Shown here piece after piece: positions 32,050-38,920 of a stretch of 64,000 nucleotides of DNA. Below the pieces are notes generated by a model. It was not told where the DNA came from. It did not search any database and was given only the letters and a program-made list of their open reading frames with translations. The position numbers and the translations under genes are program-made. Numbering within the stretch: position 1 is the stretch's first letter; each line of letters opens with the position of its first letter. Source of the DNA: Thalassomonas sp. RHCl1 (GTDB taxonomy: Bacteria > Pseudomonadota > Gammaproteobacteria > Enterobacterales > Alteromonadaceae); contig NZ_CANDNZ010000004.1 of NCBI RefSeq assembly GCF_947387555.1, positions 403,469-467,468 of the forward strand, written 5' to 3'.

Positions 32050-33075
32050 ATGTCCGCTATTTCGACCATTTCAGAACTTTTGACCTTATCCGACAGCCAA
32101 TACCGTATTTATGACATTGGCCGTAAAATTGATAAAATCTCTAAAGAGCAATTTAAAAAAATAGAATTAAACCAGCAGCCCTACCCTTTTCCTAGTCAAG
32201 GACATGCTTTTATTGCCGCCGCTTTCTGGCAAAAAGGCTCAACCGCCCCCTACCTGTGGTTCATTAAAATTCCCCTGGATGAAAGAGGCCTGCTGAACCA
32301 GGGAGCGCGCAATCACTTTATTGCCATTATTATCGAAGCATTAGGCTCAGATCTTTCCGCTGATCCAACCCAGAAGCAAGAAGCGCTGCTGAAAAATAAC
32401 CCTTATCATTTTACCCCGGCACAATATAAACTGGCCGCCTTAAACAGCATTATCGGGGTGGAATTAAAACAGCCGCCCAGCAGTTATTACCAGAACTGCT
32501 TGTCTTACTTAAGTGGCGAGCAAGGCTGGCATCAGTGGCAAAACCTCGGCGTGCAGGGGATCAGTGATTTTGTTGCCCGCATCGATGATAAGGCACTCCA
32601 GCAAGTGTTAATCAAGGCTCTGCCCCAGTTGCCGCCCCAGGTGCTGGCACCTTTGTGCTCGGCCCTGGAAAATAAAAAATACCCGGTTGATGTCATCCGC
32701 AGCCTACTAAAGCGCTTGAAGTCAGCCATTGATAGCGGCGAAGGCGAACTTGAACAGGCATTATTAAGGGCACTGGCGACAAACTGTGAGCATATTGATG
32801 TCACCACCTTTGCCGACGAATGTTTGCTGACTCCGGAAATCAGCAGCGAACAGCTGATCACTCTCTCCGGACGGTGCTGGACCTTGCTGCAAACACCCGC
32901 ACGTATGAGCCATTACCTCGAATTGTTAATTGCCAAACAAGATAACGAGCTGTTTACCGCTATTTTTAAAGATCTGGTTGCAATCCCGCTAATACGCCCA
33001 ATATTATTTCAGTGTATGCGGGCCCCGGATCGTAGCCCCGCCTTGGCAAAAGCCATAGGACAATTATTTAACTAA
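32050..33075 (+). CDS. DUF3549 family protein
   Basis: 341 aa, soluble, no signal peptide. The N-terminal block (SAISTISELLTLSDSQYRIYD followed by a Tyr-Pro-Phe-Pro motif near residue 46) is characteristic of DUF3549, found in marine gammaproteobacteria. The C-terminal two thirds are alpha-helical with HEAT-like spacing of leucines. Function unknown. DUF3301 follows 40 bp later in the same direction, a common pairing. Confidence 0.8.
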   Translation: MSAISTISELLTLSDSQYRIYDIGRKIDKISKEQFKKIELNQQPYPFPSQGHAFIAAAFWQKGSTAPYLWFIKIPLDERGLLNQGARNHFIAIIIEALGSDLSADPTQKQEALLKNNPYHFTPAQYKLAALNSIIGVELKQPPSSYYQNCLSYLSGEQGWHQWQNLGVQGISDFVARIDDKALQQVLIKALPQLPPQVLAPLCSALENKKYPVDVIRSLLKRLKSAIDSGEGELEQALLRALATNCEHIDVTTFADECLLTPEISSEQLITLSGRCWTLLQTPARMSHYLELLIAKQDNELFTAIFKDLVAIPLIRPILFQCMRAPDRSPALAKAIGQLFN

Positions 33076-33115
33076 CCTGGTTTTAACCGCTGGAATTAAG
33101 GGTGAAGTGTTAATC

Positions 33116-33415
33116 ATGGAAAATATTTACTACTTGTTATTGGCGTTTATGGTGTGCTGGTATTTTATCTACCTGAGAAAAGTATCTGAGTCCGCCAGAA
33201 AACATGCTGCCAGATATTGCGAGCAAAGCGGTTTGCAATTTATCGCCATTGCCCGAAAATTCAGCAGGCCAAAGTTTGATAAACAATACGGATTATATTT
33301 TTCCAGTGTCTTTGAGTTTGAATTTAGCGGTGACGGCGAGTCAAGCAATAGCGGTGAGTTAAGCTTAAGGGGCTTAAAGTTAAACCGGGTGGATTTACCC
33401 GCCTACAGAATTTAA
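33116..33415 (+). CDS. DUF3301 family single-span membrane protein
   Basis: 99 aa from the ATG at 33116, which has GGTGAAG 8 nt upstream; an in-frame GTG at 33107 would add three residues. One N-terminal membrane helix (IYYLLLAFMVCWYFIYL) is followed by a basic stretch and a small soluble domain that ends in LSLRGLKLNRVDLPAYRI, typical of DUF3301. Function unknown. It is paired with the DUF3549 gene; transcription from this pair runs toward the 3' end of the minus-strand sRNA and would be stopped by the shared hairpin at 33528-33561. Confidence 0.8.
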   Translation: MENIYYLLLAFMVCWYFIYLRKVSESARKHAARYCEQSGLQFIAIARKFSRPKFDKQYGLYFSSVFEFEFSGDGESSNSGELSLRGLKLNRVDLPAYRI

Positions 33416-33472
33416 GCTGATAAAAGCACTTAGCGAAATTTTTCAAGGTTCTTTCACCAGACAGAAAGATTG

Positions 33473-33530
33473 CCCTTCATCCTGAACATGGCCACTCTTC
33501 CACATCCATGTGAGCATGGCTGAACATAAA
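33473..33530 (-). repeat. Dispersed short repeat just after the first sRNA terminator
   Basis: Read on the minus strand, the T-run of the terminator continues into ATGTTCAG, then a small GGA-containing palindrome (cacatggatgtg, 33501-33512), then GCCATGTTCAGGATGAAGGG (33473-33492). The same units in the same order occur after the isocitrate dehydrogenase terminator (45719-45862), so this is one copy of a small repeat family. Confidence 0.45.
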
Positions 33531-33792
33531 ACAAAAGCGGCTGATATGCCGCTTTTGTTTTTTAGCCAACATCCTGTAGCCGGTGGTGGTCGCCATCCTG
33601 ATGACCTCTTCCCTGAAACATTAACTTCCCTGTTAACTCCCGGTACCTTCCTGGCAAACTTTAAACTAAAAGTAAACTTCCTTATTAAAACCCTAGCCGT
33701 CCTATGCTGATTTCCTGTCTGGCTCAACCATCCTGTTGAGTGATTCATCACTGAATGCTGCTTAAGTTTTCCTTAACTCGTATCGTCCTGAC
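33527..33792 (-). ncRNA. CsrB/CsrC/RsmZ-like CsrA-sequestering sRNA, copy 1
   Basis: About 266 nt from a predicted 5' G at 33792 (GTCAGGACGATACG) to the terminator at 33528-33561. It has 12 GGA motifs, mostly as AGGA or GGGA, and several sit in hairpin loops: ctcaac/gttgag around AGGATG (33723-33740), ttaac/gttaa around AGGGAA (33621-33636), and agtt/aact around AAGGAA near 33770. This repeated-GGA-hairpin design is the hallmark of RNAs that titrate the translational regulator CsrA/RsmA. Its first ten bases equal those of copy 2. The location between yqcC and syd matches csrB in E. coli. No credible ORF covers it. Exact ends are inferred. Confidence 0.85.
33528..33561. terminator. Bidirectional terminator of sRNA copy 1 and the DUF3549-DUF3301 unit
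   Basis: 14-bp perfect stem (aaaacaaaagcggc/gccgcttttgtttt) with a 6-nt loop. On the plus strand T continues after the stem (GTTTTTTAG); on the minus strand the run is GTTTTATG. It ends the sRNA leftward and probably the DUF3549-DUF3301 transcript rightward. Confidence 0.88.
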
Positions 33793-33799
33793 AAACTTA

Positions 33800-33805
33800 A
33801 TATTA
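33800..33805 (-). promoter_or_regulatory. Predicted -10 box of sRNA copy 1
   Basis: TAATAT on the minus strand, 7 nt before the G of GTCAGGACGA. No TTGACA-like -35 at 16-18 bp, which fits an activator-dependent promoter. Copy 2 has the same geometry (TATTAT, 7 nt, GTCAGGACGA). Confidence 0.6.
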
Positions 33806-33958
33806 CCAGCTGAATTGCCCGTAACCAGCGCCTGAAAAAAAATAAATACCGGCGCTGATCCCCAGATAAAAATAAGTACAGAAAATACCGGTAAAAACAA
33901 AACACTAGAACAAGCATTTGCTTTTGCACCTGAAAAGGATTTCACTATGCCTACACTA

Positions 33959-33978
33959 TTGTAAGAAATTTCTTACAA
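33959..33978. promoter_or_regulatory. GacA/UvrY-type upstream activating palindrome (copy 1)
   Basis: A perfect 20-bp palindrome TTGTAAGAAATTTCTTACAA whose core TGTAAG-N6-CTTACA equals the recognised GacA/UvrY/VarA binding consensus that drives csrB/rsmZ promoters. Its centre is about 176 bp upstream of the predicted sRNA start, and about 174 bp upstream of the GTG of the divergent membrane-protein gene, so it might serve both. Confidence 0.8.
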
Positions 33979-34142
33979 AAAGCTTCAGCTTCTCCCTCTG
34001 GCTTATATCTGTGCTGTTTATTGTTTGACCAAGTCGGCGATAAAATGATTTTTCTTTTGATTCTCCCCTGATTTTTGCCAGATTCACGCAGACACAGATG
34101 CAAAAATTAGTTAATCTTGCGTTAATTTATTTTGGAGGTCTT

Positions 34143-35264
34143 GTGCAGCTATTAAAGTCGATTTTTTGTTTATCCGGATTTGATAATCGTCAGCGTTATG
34201 GCGCGATCTGCGGCATCAGCTATCTGAGTTTTATCCTGATGAGCGCCATACTCACCGGTTATATGATCAGTTCAGCCATGGTTTTATTTATCGCCGTTAT
34301 GGTGTGTGTATTCTCCACCAAGCGCCGTTTACAAGATGCCCAGCTCAATAAAAACTGGAGCGCCGCCCCCGGCGTTATTTTTGCCCTGACAGGTTTAGTC
34401 ATTATTACCGTCAATCACGCCGGCGCCTATTGGCTGCTGCTTATTCCTATGGCGCTCTCAACGCTGTTATTAACGTATCCCGGTAAACCCGAAAAAAGCT
34501 ATCAATTAGGTTATAACGGCCCCGTTGATTTACAGGGATTTAGCCGGCCCCATAGCCGCAGCAATCAGAGCAATAGCCGGATAGAGCCGACCTTGACCGG
34601 CTCAACGGACGCTGAGCAGACAATAGCCATTGACGGCAATGAGCAGGTATTTCATCCCTCAGGGGAAGCAGCCACGGCATCAGGAGAAAACTTTGGCTCA
34701 GCTTCGGCGCCAACAGATCCCGGCGAACAAATTCGCCTGTTGCTGCTTAATAAAAAAAATGCCCTCTATGCCGGAGGGGTAATACTCGCTTTTATCATCA
34801 CAGGTATAGTGATGTCTCTGCTCTTTTCTGACGGCGAAAAACCGGCAGGAGTGTCAAATGACACCGCACCTGTCCAGACGCAGGCACAACAGGATGAAAA
34901 ATTACATCAGATTGATCTACCCGATAACTTCTCGTTACTGCTCAACCAATACCAGGGGGTGATCATCAACTGGCAATCGGATAAAACCGAACAAACACAA
35001 ATATGGTCTGTAAAGACCGCTCAAGGCGACAGCAGCTGTGAGAACATTACCTTCAATAACGGTGAGTCATACCGCACCTATGGTGTTACCACGGAAATGG
35101 GAGATAACTATTTCGCCAGCTTCTCTCCCCTGGACACAAAAGCCCTGTTACAGGCAATCGCTTTTCGCGGTCACTTCCGTTTGTGCGGTTATAAGTTTTC
35201 ATTGAAGGGCAGCCAGGCGGTATTAGGGAAAAACAATCATTACGCCCAGTTTATTGACTATTAA
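34143..35264 (+). CDS. DUF805-like multi-span membrane protein with periplasmic C-terminal domain, flanked by the two sRNAs
   Basis: 373 aa from a GTG at 34143 preceded by a strong Shine-Dalgarno GGAGG 4 nt upstream; an ATG at 34098 (388 aa) lacks such a site. N-terminal part resembles DUF805: FCLSGFDNRQRYG, then about four membrane helices (roughly residues 21-110) with TKRRLQDAQLNKNW in the loop, where DUF805 has its R-R-L-x-D motif. Then a low-complexity Ser/Asn/Glu linker, another membrane helix (about 210-232) and a C-terminal domain of about 140 residues with two cysteines (SCENITF, FRLCGYKF). Function unknown. The GGAGG leader is a plausible CsrA target, and the gene shares the palindrome at 33959 with sRNA copy 1 (inference). 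Confidence 0.72.
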   Translation: MQLLKSIFCLSGFDNRQRYGAICGISYLSFILMSAILTGYMISSAMVLFIAVMVCVFSTKRRLQDAQLNKNWSAAPGVIFALTGLVIITVNHAGAYWLLLIPMALSTLLLTYPGKPEKSYQLGYNGPVDLQGFSRPHSRSNQSNSRIEPTLTGSTDAEQTIAIDGNEQVFHPSGEAATASGENFGSASAPTDPGEQIRLLLLNKKNALYAGGVILAFIITGIVMSLLFSDGEKPAGVSNDTAPVQTQAQQDEKLHQIDLPDNFSLLLNQYQGVIINWQSDKTEQTQIWSVKTAQGDSSCENITFNNGESYRTYGVTTEMGDNYFASFSPLDTKALLQAIAFRGHFRLCGYKFSLKGSQAVLGKNNHYAQFIDY

Positions 35265-35392
35265 GCTAGCTGGCTTTCTATCGCGATAACGGGGAAGTAA
35301 AGTTTTTTCGGACGTTGGATTGCCTGCAGAACGCAAATACTGAGCTTATACCGGGAGCCCGGCCTGTAGCTCAAAGGAAAACTGCCAGGCAT

Positions 35393-35726
35393 AAAAAAAT
35401 GCGGCTCATAGAGCCGCATTTATTTAACTAGCTTAGTGCTTCCTGCACATATTTAGTGTTCCCACACTTTATATCCCTAAAATATCTATCCCTAGTATAT
35501 TTTGATGAATCCTTTCATCCTCCTTAAGCCGTCCCGGGCAATATATCGTCCTGATATATTCACATTACTGTGTGTTCCCTGTGCTATCCATTTGCATCAT
35601 CCTTAAGTTAACCATCCTTGATCAACTCACTTCCCTGTTATATCTTCCTTTTGCGGATATCCGATCCACAAGACATCATCCTTAATGCCTCCCTTTACAG
35701 AGTATCCTTCTCTGTGTCGTCCTGAC
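35393..35726 (-). ncRNA. csrB: CsrB-like CsrA-sequestering sRNA, copy 2
   Basis: About 334 nt from the predicted 5' GTCAGGACGACAC at 35726 to a T7 run at 35393-35399. It holds 21 GGA motifs, close to the 18-22 of E. coli CsrB (369 nt). Many are in loops of small perfect hairpins: tgtc/gaca (35715-35727), acagag/ctctgt (35697-35715), atatatc/gatatat (35541-35559), atgaa/ttcat (35506-35519), agtgt/acact (35455-35468) and gtgc/gcac (35436-35448), all presenting AGGA or GGGA. That is the architecture of CsrA/RsmA sponge RNAs. Copies 1 and 2 share the 5' decamer but differ in the rest, so they are paralogous rather than a recent duplication. It lies between yqcC and syd as csrB does in E. coli. 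Confidence 0.92.
35397..35421 (-). terminator. Rho-independent terminator of sRNA copy 2
   Basis: 11-bp perfect stem (aaatgcggctc/gagccgcattt) with a 3-nt loop, followed on the minus strand by an uninterrupted run of seven T (35399 to 35393). One of the strongest terminators in the window. Confidence 0.93.
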
Positions 35727-35733
35727 ATGATTA

Positions 35734-35739
35734 ATAATA
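35734..35739 (-). promoter_or_regulatory. Predicted -10 box of sRNA copy 2
   Basis: TATTAT on the minus strand, 7 nt before GTCAGGACGA, the same geometry as copy 1. No clear -35 hexamer at 16-18 bp, as expected for an activator-dependent promoter. Confidence 0.6.
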
Positions 35740-35895
35740 CGCGATTTTCAGAATTAACTTAGTAGGGCAAAAAATATATTATTCTGCAACTTTATTGCAA
35801 CAAAGCCCCCGCCGAATTTATTCAAGTTTTTTCAAGATGTTACAAAACAATACAGAGAAAAATGTGACATCATTAACCAAGATATCTTACGTCGA

Positions 35896-35913
35896 TGTAG
35901 GAGATATCGCACA
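35896..35913. promoter_or_regulatory. GacA/UvrY-type upstream activating site (copy 2)
   Basis: TGTAGGAGATATCGCACA matches the GacA/UvrY consensus TGTAAGAGATCTCTTACA at 14 of 18 positions. Its centre is about 178 bp upstream of the predicted sRNA start, nearly the same distance as for copy 1 (176 bp). It overlaps a longer imperfect palindrome (gatatct/agatatc arms, 35881-35908). Confidence 0.65.
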
Positions 35914-36083
35914 GCAAGAGGTAAAATTAAAGTAAACCTGTTCACACCCCGGAACGGCTAAGTGTTTGCACTTCATCCATTAAGCGGAAAAAAATAACAA
36001 TAAAACAAATAACCGGCCTTAAAAAAGGCTATCGGCGCGGTGTTAAAACCTATACCCAGGGAAATACTTGGGAGAAAAAGACG

Positions 36084-36111
36084 AAAAAAAGCAAGTCCCG
36101 GGAACCTGCTT
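36084..36111 (-). terminator. Rho-independent terminator downstream of the GNAT gene
   Basis: 8-bp stem (one G-T pair) with a 7-nt loop, followed on the minus strand by seven T. It lies 46 bp past the stop codon of the acetyltransferase and separates it from the control region of sRNA copy 2. Confidence 0.75.
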
Positions 36112-36156
36112 TCAACAAGTGAACTTTAGTAGTAGTTTGCTATGAAAGGTGAAAAT

Positions 36157-36828
36157 TTAGCCCTGGTTTTTTGTCTGTTCACGAGTTTTCTGTTCACGGT
36201 AGTGTACCATCAGGGCGCCGCTGACATTACCGACATTGATTTCACGGATAAACTGATAGTCGACATCTTTAAAAAACTCCCGGTATTTTTCCGATGTCGC
36301 ATAAACCGCAACCCCTTCACTGTCCGGATGTTCTTCCAGCACAGTCGATACCGCCGCCATAAGATAATGGCCAAAGCCATAATGCTGATGCAAAGGATGA
36401 ATGGCAATAAAAGATAACATATGGAATTTTTCCAACGGCACCGCCGATAAAATGATCTCTTCCTTTTCGATCATTTGTTTGGTGCTGAAATAACCGGCAC
36501 TTAATAACATTTTCAAGCGCCAGTGCCAGAAGCGCTCAGAGCCAAAACCGTCGTCCGGACCGTTTAAACAGGCAACCCCGACCATGGCCTCACCAAGATA
36601 CAAGCCAACCATAGGCTGCTTCGCATGCCAAAAGGCTCCCAGCTCTTCCCGGATAGAAGCACGCAACCTTTGTTCATAGTCTTCCTTTTCACCATTAAAG
36701 ATCTCTAAGAATACCGGATCATCATGATATGCCTGGTATAATAAAGATGCAGCCAATTTAAGGTCTTCAGCAGCAAGATACGTTGCTCTTACATTTGCCT
36801 TAGTCGGCGCAGTTGCCACATTTGTCAT
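36157..36828 (-). CDS. GNAT family N-acetyltransferase
   Basis: 223 aa. The acetyl-CoA-binding motif A of the GNAT fold is visible as LSFIAIHPLHQHYGFGHYLM at about residues 138-157 (the R/Q-x-x-G-x-G/A pattern appears as H-x-x-G-F-G-H), preceded by a beta strand and followed by VYATSEKYREFFKDVDYQFI, the usual C-terminal beta-bulge region. Substrate unknown. It has its own terminator and stands alone between sRNA copy 2 and DUF2789. Confidence 0.82.
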   Translation of the reverse strand: MTNVATAPTKANVRATYLAAEDLKLAASLLYQAYHDDPVFLEIFNGEKEDYEQRLRASIREELGAFWHAKQPMVGLYLGEAMVGVACLNGPDDGFGSERFWHWRLKMLLSAGYFSTKQMIEKEEIILSAVPLEKFHMLSFIAIHPLHQHYGFGHYLMAAVSTVLEEHPDSEGVAVYATSEKYREFFKDVDYQFIREINVGNVSGALMVHYREQKTREQTKNQG

Positions 36829-36964
36829 CTAACTCCCCCATCACACTTTGCTTTGATTAAATGCTGATTTATTTTTATTTTACTTCTTTAACAACTCCAA
36901 CTTACCATAACAGGGTTTTTTAAATTAGGTCAAATAGTATTCACATGAGCATAAATTAAACAAC

Positions 36965-36970
36965 TATAAT
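36965..36970 (+). promoter_or_regulatory. Candidate -10 box of the DUF2789 gene
   Basis: A consensus TATAAT lies 31 bp before the start codon in an A/T-rich gap. The best -35 match upstream (TTCACA) is at a long 19-bp spacing, so the promoter is only tentative. A ribosome site GAAGGGG follows. Confidence 0.35.
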
Positions 36971-37001
36971 TAAAAAAGTTAACCTTGAAGGGGAAAAATT
37001 A

Positions 37002-37232
37002 ATGGATCGTTCTAACCATACCCTGGCTTGTCTGTTTGCTCAGCTGGGATTAGATAACAAAGATACATGTATCAATGACTTTATAAATAAAAATAAGGGG
37101 ATACCCGCCGATGTGCATTTAGCCAATGCAGGGTTCTGGAATCCGGCGCAAGCCGACTTTTTAACCCAGGCAATAGTCGAAGACTCAGACTGGGCAGAAA
37201 TTGTTGACAGCCTGGATAACTTGTTGCGTTAA
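37002..37232 (+). CDS. DUF2789 family small protein
   Basis: 76 aa, the normal family length. The whole sequence fits the DUF2789 pattern: HTLACLFAQLGLD near the start, a central IPADVHLANAGFWNPAQADFL and the end DWAEIVDSLDNLLR. Cytoplasmic, function unknown. A good Shine-Dalgarno (GAAGGGG) precedes the ATG, supporting expression of this short gene. Confidence 0.88.
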   Translation: MDRSNHTLACLFAQLGLDNKDTCINDFINKNKGIPADVHLANAGFWNPAQADFLTQAIVEDSDWAEIVDSLDNLLR

Positions 37233-37331
37233 AGCAAGTTTGCCCGAAGCAAGGCAGTAATAAATTCAGGCAAAATCCTTTTCACCTGCACTCCATCAAA
37301 CAATAAATCATAAAATTAGCGCGCGGCGCAG

Positions 37332-37718
37332 TTAATGTCCCAAGTTACGGGAAAACTCGCCGCCATTACCCGTTTCTTTAAGCAGGCCATCAACAAAATA
37401 CAAATATGTACACTCGTCTTTTGTGGTCATGCCGTCTTCTTTGGTGCGGTGGGTGCGGTAATAAAGTACCTGGACTTTTTGCTCGTTATCCATAAAGGTC
37501 TCGCTAAAATCAGCGACCCCGAGCGCATTAAGGGAGTGGGTAAAACTTGAGCCTAAAGCCAGGCCGGCAATGGCCTGACGGTTGTCATATTCACGATCTT
37601 TATAATCGCTGCTGATATGATAACCTTCATCCCTGTCCCCGCCGACGGAAACAACACAGCCAGATAAACCCAGTAATAAAGGCGCAGCGATTAATAGTGA
37701 GAAACTTGTTTTTTTCAT
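37332..37718 (-). CDS. DUF3192 family lipoprotein
   Basis: 128 aa. Lipoprotein signal with lipobox LSGC at residues 18-21, lipidated Cys21; the residues after it (VVS) do not include an Asp retention signal at +2, so an outer-membrane fate is likely. The C-terminal half has the DUF3192 pattern: LGSSFTHSLNALGVADFSE, then VLYYRTHRTKEDGMTTKDECTYLYF with a conserved single Cys. It is a paralogue of the protein encoded at 43974-44366. Function unknown. Confidence 0.85.
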   Translation of the reverse strand: MKKTSFSLLIAAPLLLGLSGCVVSVGGDRDEGYHISSDYKDREYDNRQAIAGLALGSSFTHSLNALGVADFSETFMDNEQKVQVLYYRTHRTKEDGMTTKDECTYLYFVDGLLKETGNGGEFSRNLGH

Positions 37719-37845
37719 ATTGTAATACTCATAGTTAACAATTAGCGTAAGTTAGCTAACTAACAGCAAAATCCAAACCAAAAATATAACCCACTGATTT
37801 TAAATGGATTAATTTTTTGTGGTTATTTTAACAAAGACATATTTG

Positions 37846-37876
37846 GTGATATTCGCTAAAATATAGTAAATATCAC
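37846..37876. promoter_or_regulatory. Inverted repeat upstream of the KfrA-like gene (possible operator)
   Basis: 8-bp arms gtgatatt/aatatcac separated by 15 bp of A/T-rich sequence, ending 15 bp before the start codon. Since the gene encodes a KfrA-like N-terminal domain and KfrA-type proteins bind palindromes in their own promoters, autoregulation is a reasonable guess. Confidence 0.35.
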
Positions 37877-37891
37877 TGCCTGAATAACAAA

Positions 37892-38227
37892 ATGACTATT
37901 CGAGAAGAAATATTAACCATAGCAAACCAACTCGCCAACCAGGGTAAAAGCCCGAGCGTCGCCTTGATCAAAACAAAACTTTCATCCCCAACCCCTTTAC
38001 CTGTGATCATCTCTACCCTGAAAAGCTGGCAACATGATCCCGACTATATCGAAGTAAAAAAGCCGGATGAGAAGGCGGCAAAAAAGCAGCAGGAGAAAAC
38101 CTCGCCGGATAAAGAAATTTACCAGGCAGTAGAGCAAGCGATACAACAGGAAATAGCACCGCTTCGCCGGGAACTTGAAGAAATGAAAGCCTTGCTGCTC
38201 AGCTTAACCGGCAAAGACAAGCAATAA
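37892..38227 (+). CDS. Small KfrA-N-like DNA-binding protein (probable)
   Basis: 111 aa. The first 55 residues (IREEILTIANQLANQGKSPS then VALIKTKLSSPTPLPVI) follow the helix pattern of the KfrA N-terminal DNA-binding domain, in which a G-x-x-P turn precedes the recognition helices. Residues 56-75 are Lys/Glu-rich, and the last 35 (IYQAVEQAIQQEIAPLRREL and on) form a short coiled coil. Much shorter than plasmid KfrA proteins, whose coiled coil is long. A chromosomal regulator of unknown target is the best reading. Confidence 0.6.
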   Translation: MTIREEILTIANQLANQGKSPSVALIKTKLSSPTPLPVIISTLKSWQHDPDYIEVKKPDEKAAKKQQEKTSPDKEIYQAVEQAIQQEIAPLRRELEEMKALLLSLTGKDKQ

Positions 38228-38273
38228 GGCCCAGGGGCGAACAATTCCCCGACACAGAGGATAAGCGCCCAGC

Positions 38274-38867
38274 TTATGCCCGGTTATGCGGGGTTAAACC
38301 GGCGATAAATTCCGCCATCGAATCCGCCAGTTTTTTATGGGGTTCGCGGCCAACATGCTCTACCCAGATAGCCCCGGTTTCATTATCCAACGACAAGATA
38401 AGATCTTCTTCATCCGTGACGGCAAAAAAGATACTGATGCGCTGTTTTAGCCTTTGCTTCATCAAAACATGGCCTATGATATTTTCCTGTAAACGTTCAA
38501 AGTCATCTTCATTCCAGGAAAATAACAATGACAGCTGCCCTTCTGAGCACATGGCATCAAGGGGGTCTGAATGAAACGCGGTAAAATAGCTTTTAATATC
38601 CGGGTGCAGCTCCAGCTCAAGTGCGGATTCGATATTGTTAAAACATAAATTCCCGTCCGCCGGCACCGGCTGCCAGAGAATTTGCTGCCCCTGCTCTTGG
38701 TGGCCACTTTCTTGAGCAGTAAACAGCCCCTGCTGGCACGGCGACGGCCAGTCTTCATCCAGTTCCGCCACCGGCAAATGGCCGTGGGTTTGCTGGTAAT
38801 TTTCAATATAACTGCTGGCAAAATGCCAAAGTTTGTCGGTTAAGTCGTTATTTGTTGATTTCATCAA
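38274..38867 (-). CDS. syd: Protein Syd (SecY-interacting protein)
   Basis: 197 aa. The region WNEDDFERLQENIIGHVLMK near residues 121-140 aligns with [20 protein letters not shown] of E. coli Syd, and the N-terminal part has the same W/P-S-P-C element (WPSPCQQGLF). Syd is a peripheral cytoplasmic protein that binds SecY and is thought to check the integrity of the SecYEG translocon. It is divergent from queF (53 bp to the queF start), as in E. coli, and together with yqcC marks the csrB neighbourhood. Confidence 0.92.
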   Translation of the reverse strand: MMKSTNNDLTDKLWHFASSYIENYQQTHGHLPVAELDEDWPSPCQQGLFTAQESGHQEQGQQILWQPVPADGNLCFNNIESALELELHPDIKSYFTAFHSDPLDAMCSEGQLSLLFSWNEDDFERLQENIIGHVLMKQRLKQRISIFFAVTDEEDLILSLDNETGAIWVEHVGREPHKKLADSMAEFIAGLTPHNRA

Positions 38868-38920
38868 AGGTAAAGATCCTTTAAAATAAATGTAGTTTTC
38901 AAGAGATGAGTTATTTTATG

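Larger units (their letters stand above)
35265..36156. other. 892-bp non-coding interval holding sRNA copy 2 and its control region
   Basis: Apart from the features listed separately (terminator, sRNA, -10 box, activator palindrome, GNAT terminator) it holds an A/T-rich stretch at 35740-35890 between the palindrome and the -10 box. A second promoter-like pair lies there on the minus strand (TTGCAA, 16 bp, TATATT). No open frame in it resembles a gene. Confidence 0.6.

Noticed and set aside
33443..33751. Open frames on both strands across 33443-33751
   Set aside because: They overlap the GGA-rich sRNA, have no family resemblance, no ribosome site and cross the terminator hairpin; the RNA explains the region better.
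33416..35735. Recurrent TCCT/TCCC segments as a CRISPR or tandem repeat array
   Set aside because: Spacing and flanks are irregular and each motif sits in the loop of a different small hairpin, which fits a protein-binding RNA, not a CRISPR.
36142..36417. Plus-strand open frame inside the acetyltransferase gene
   Set aside because: It is antisense to a recognisable GNAT domain and has no similarity of its own.
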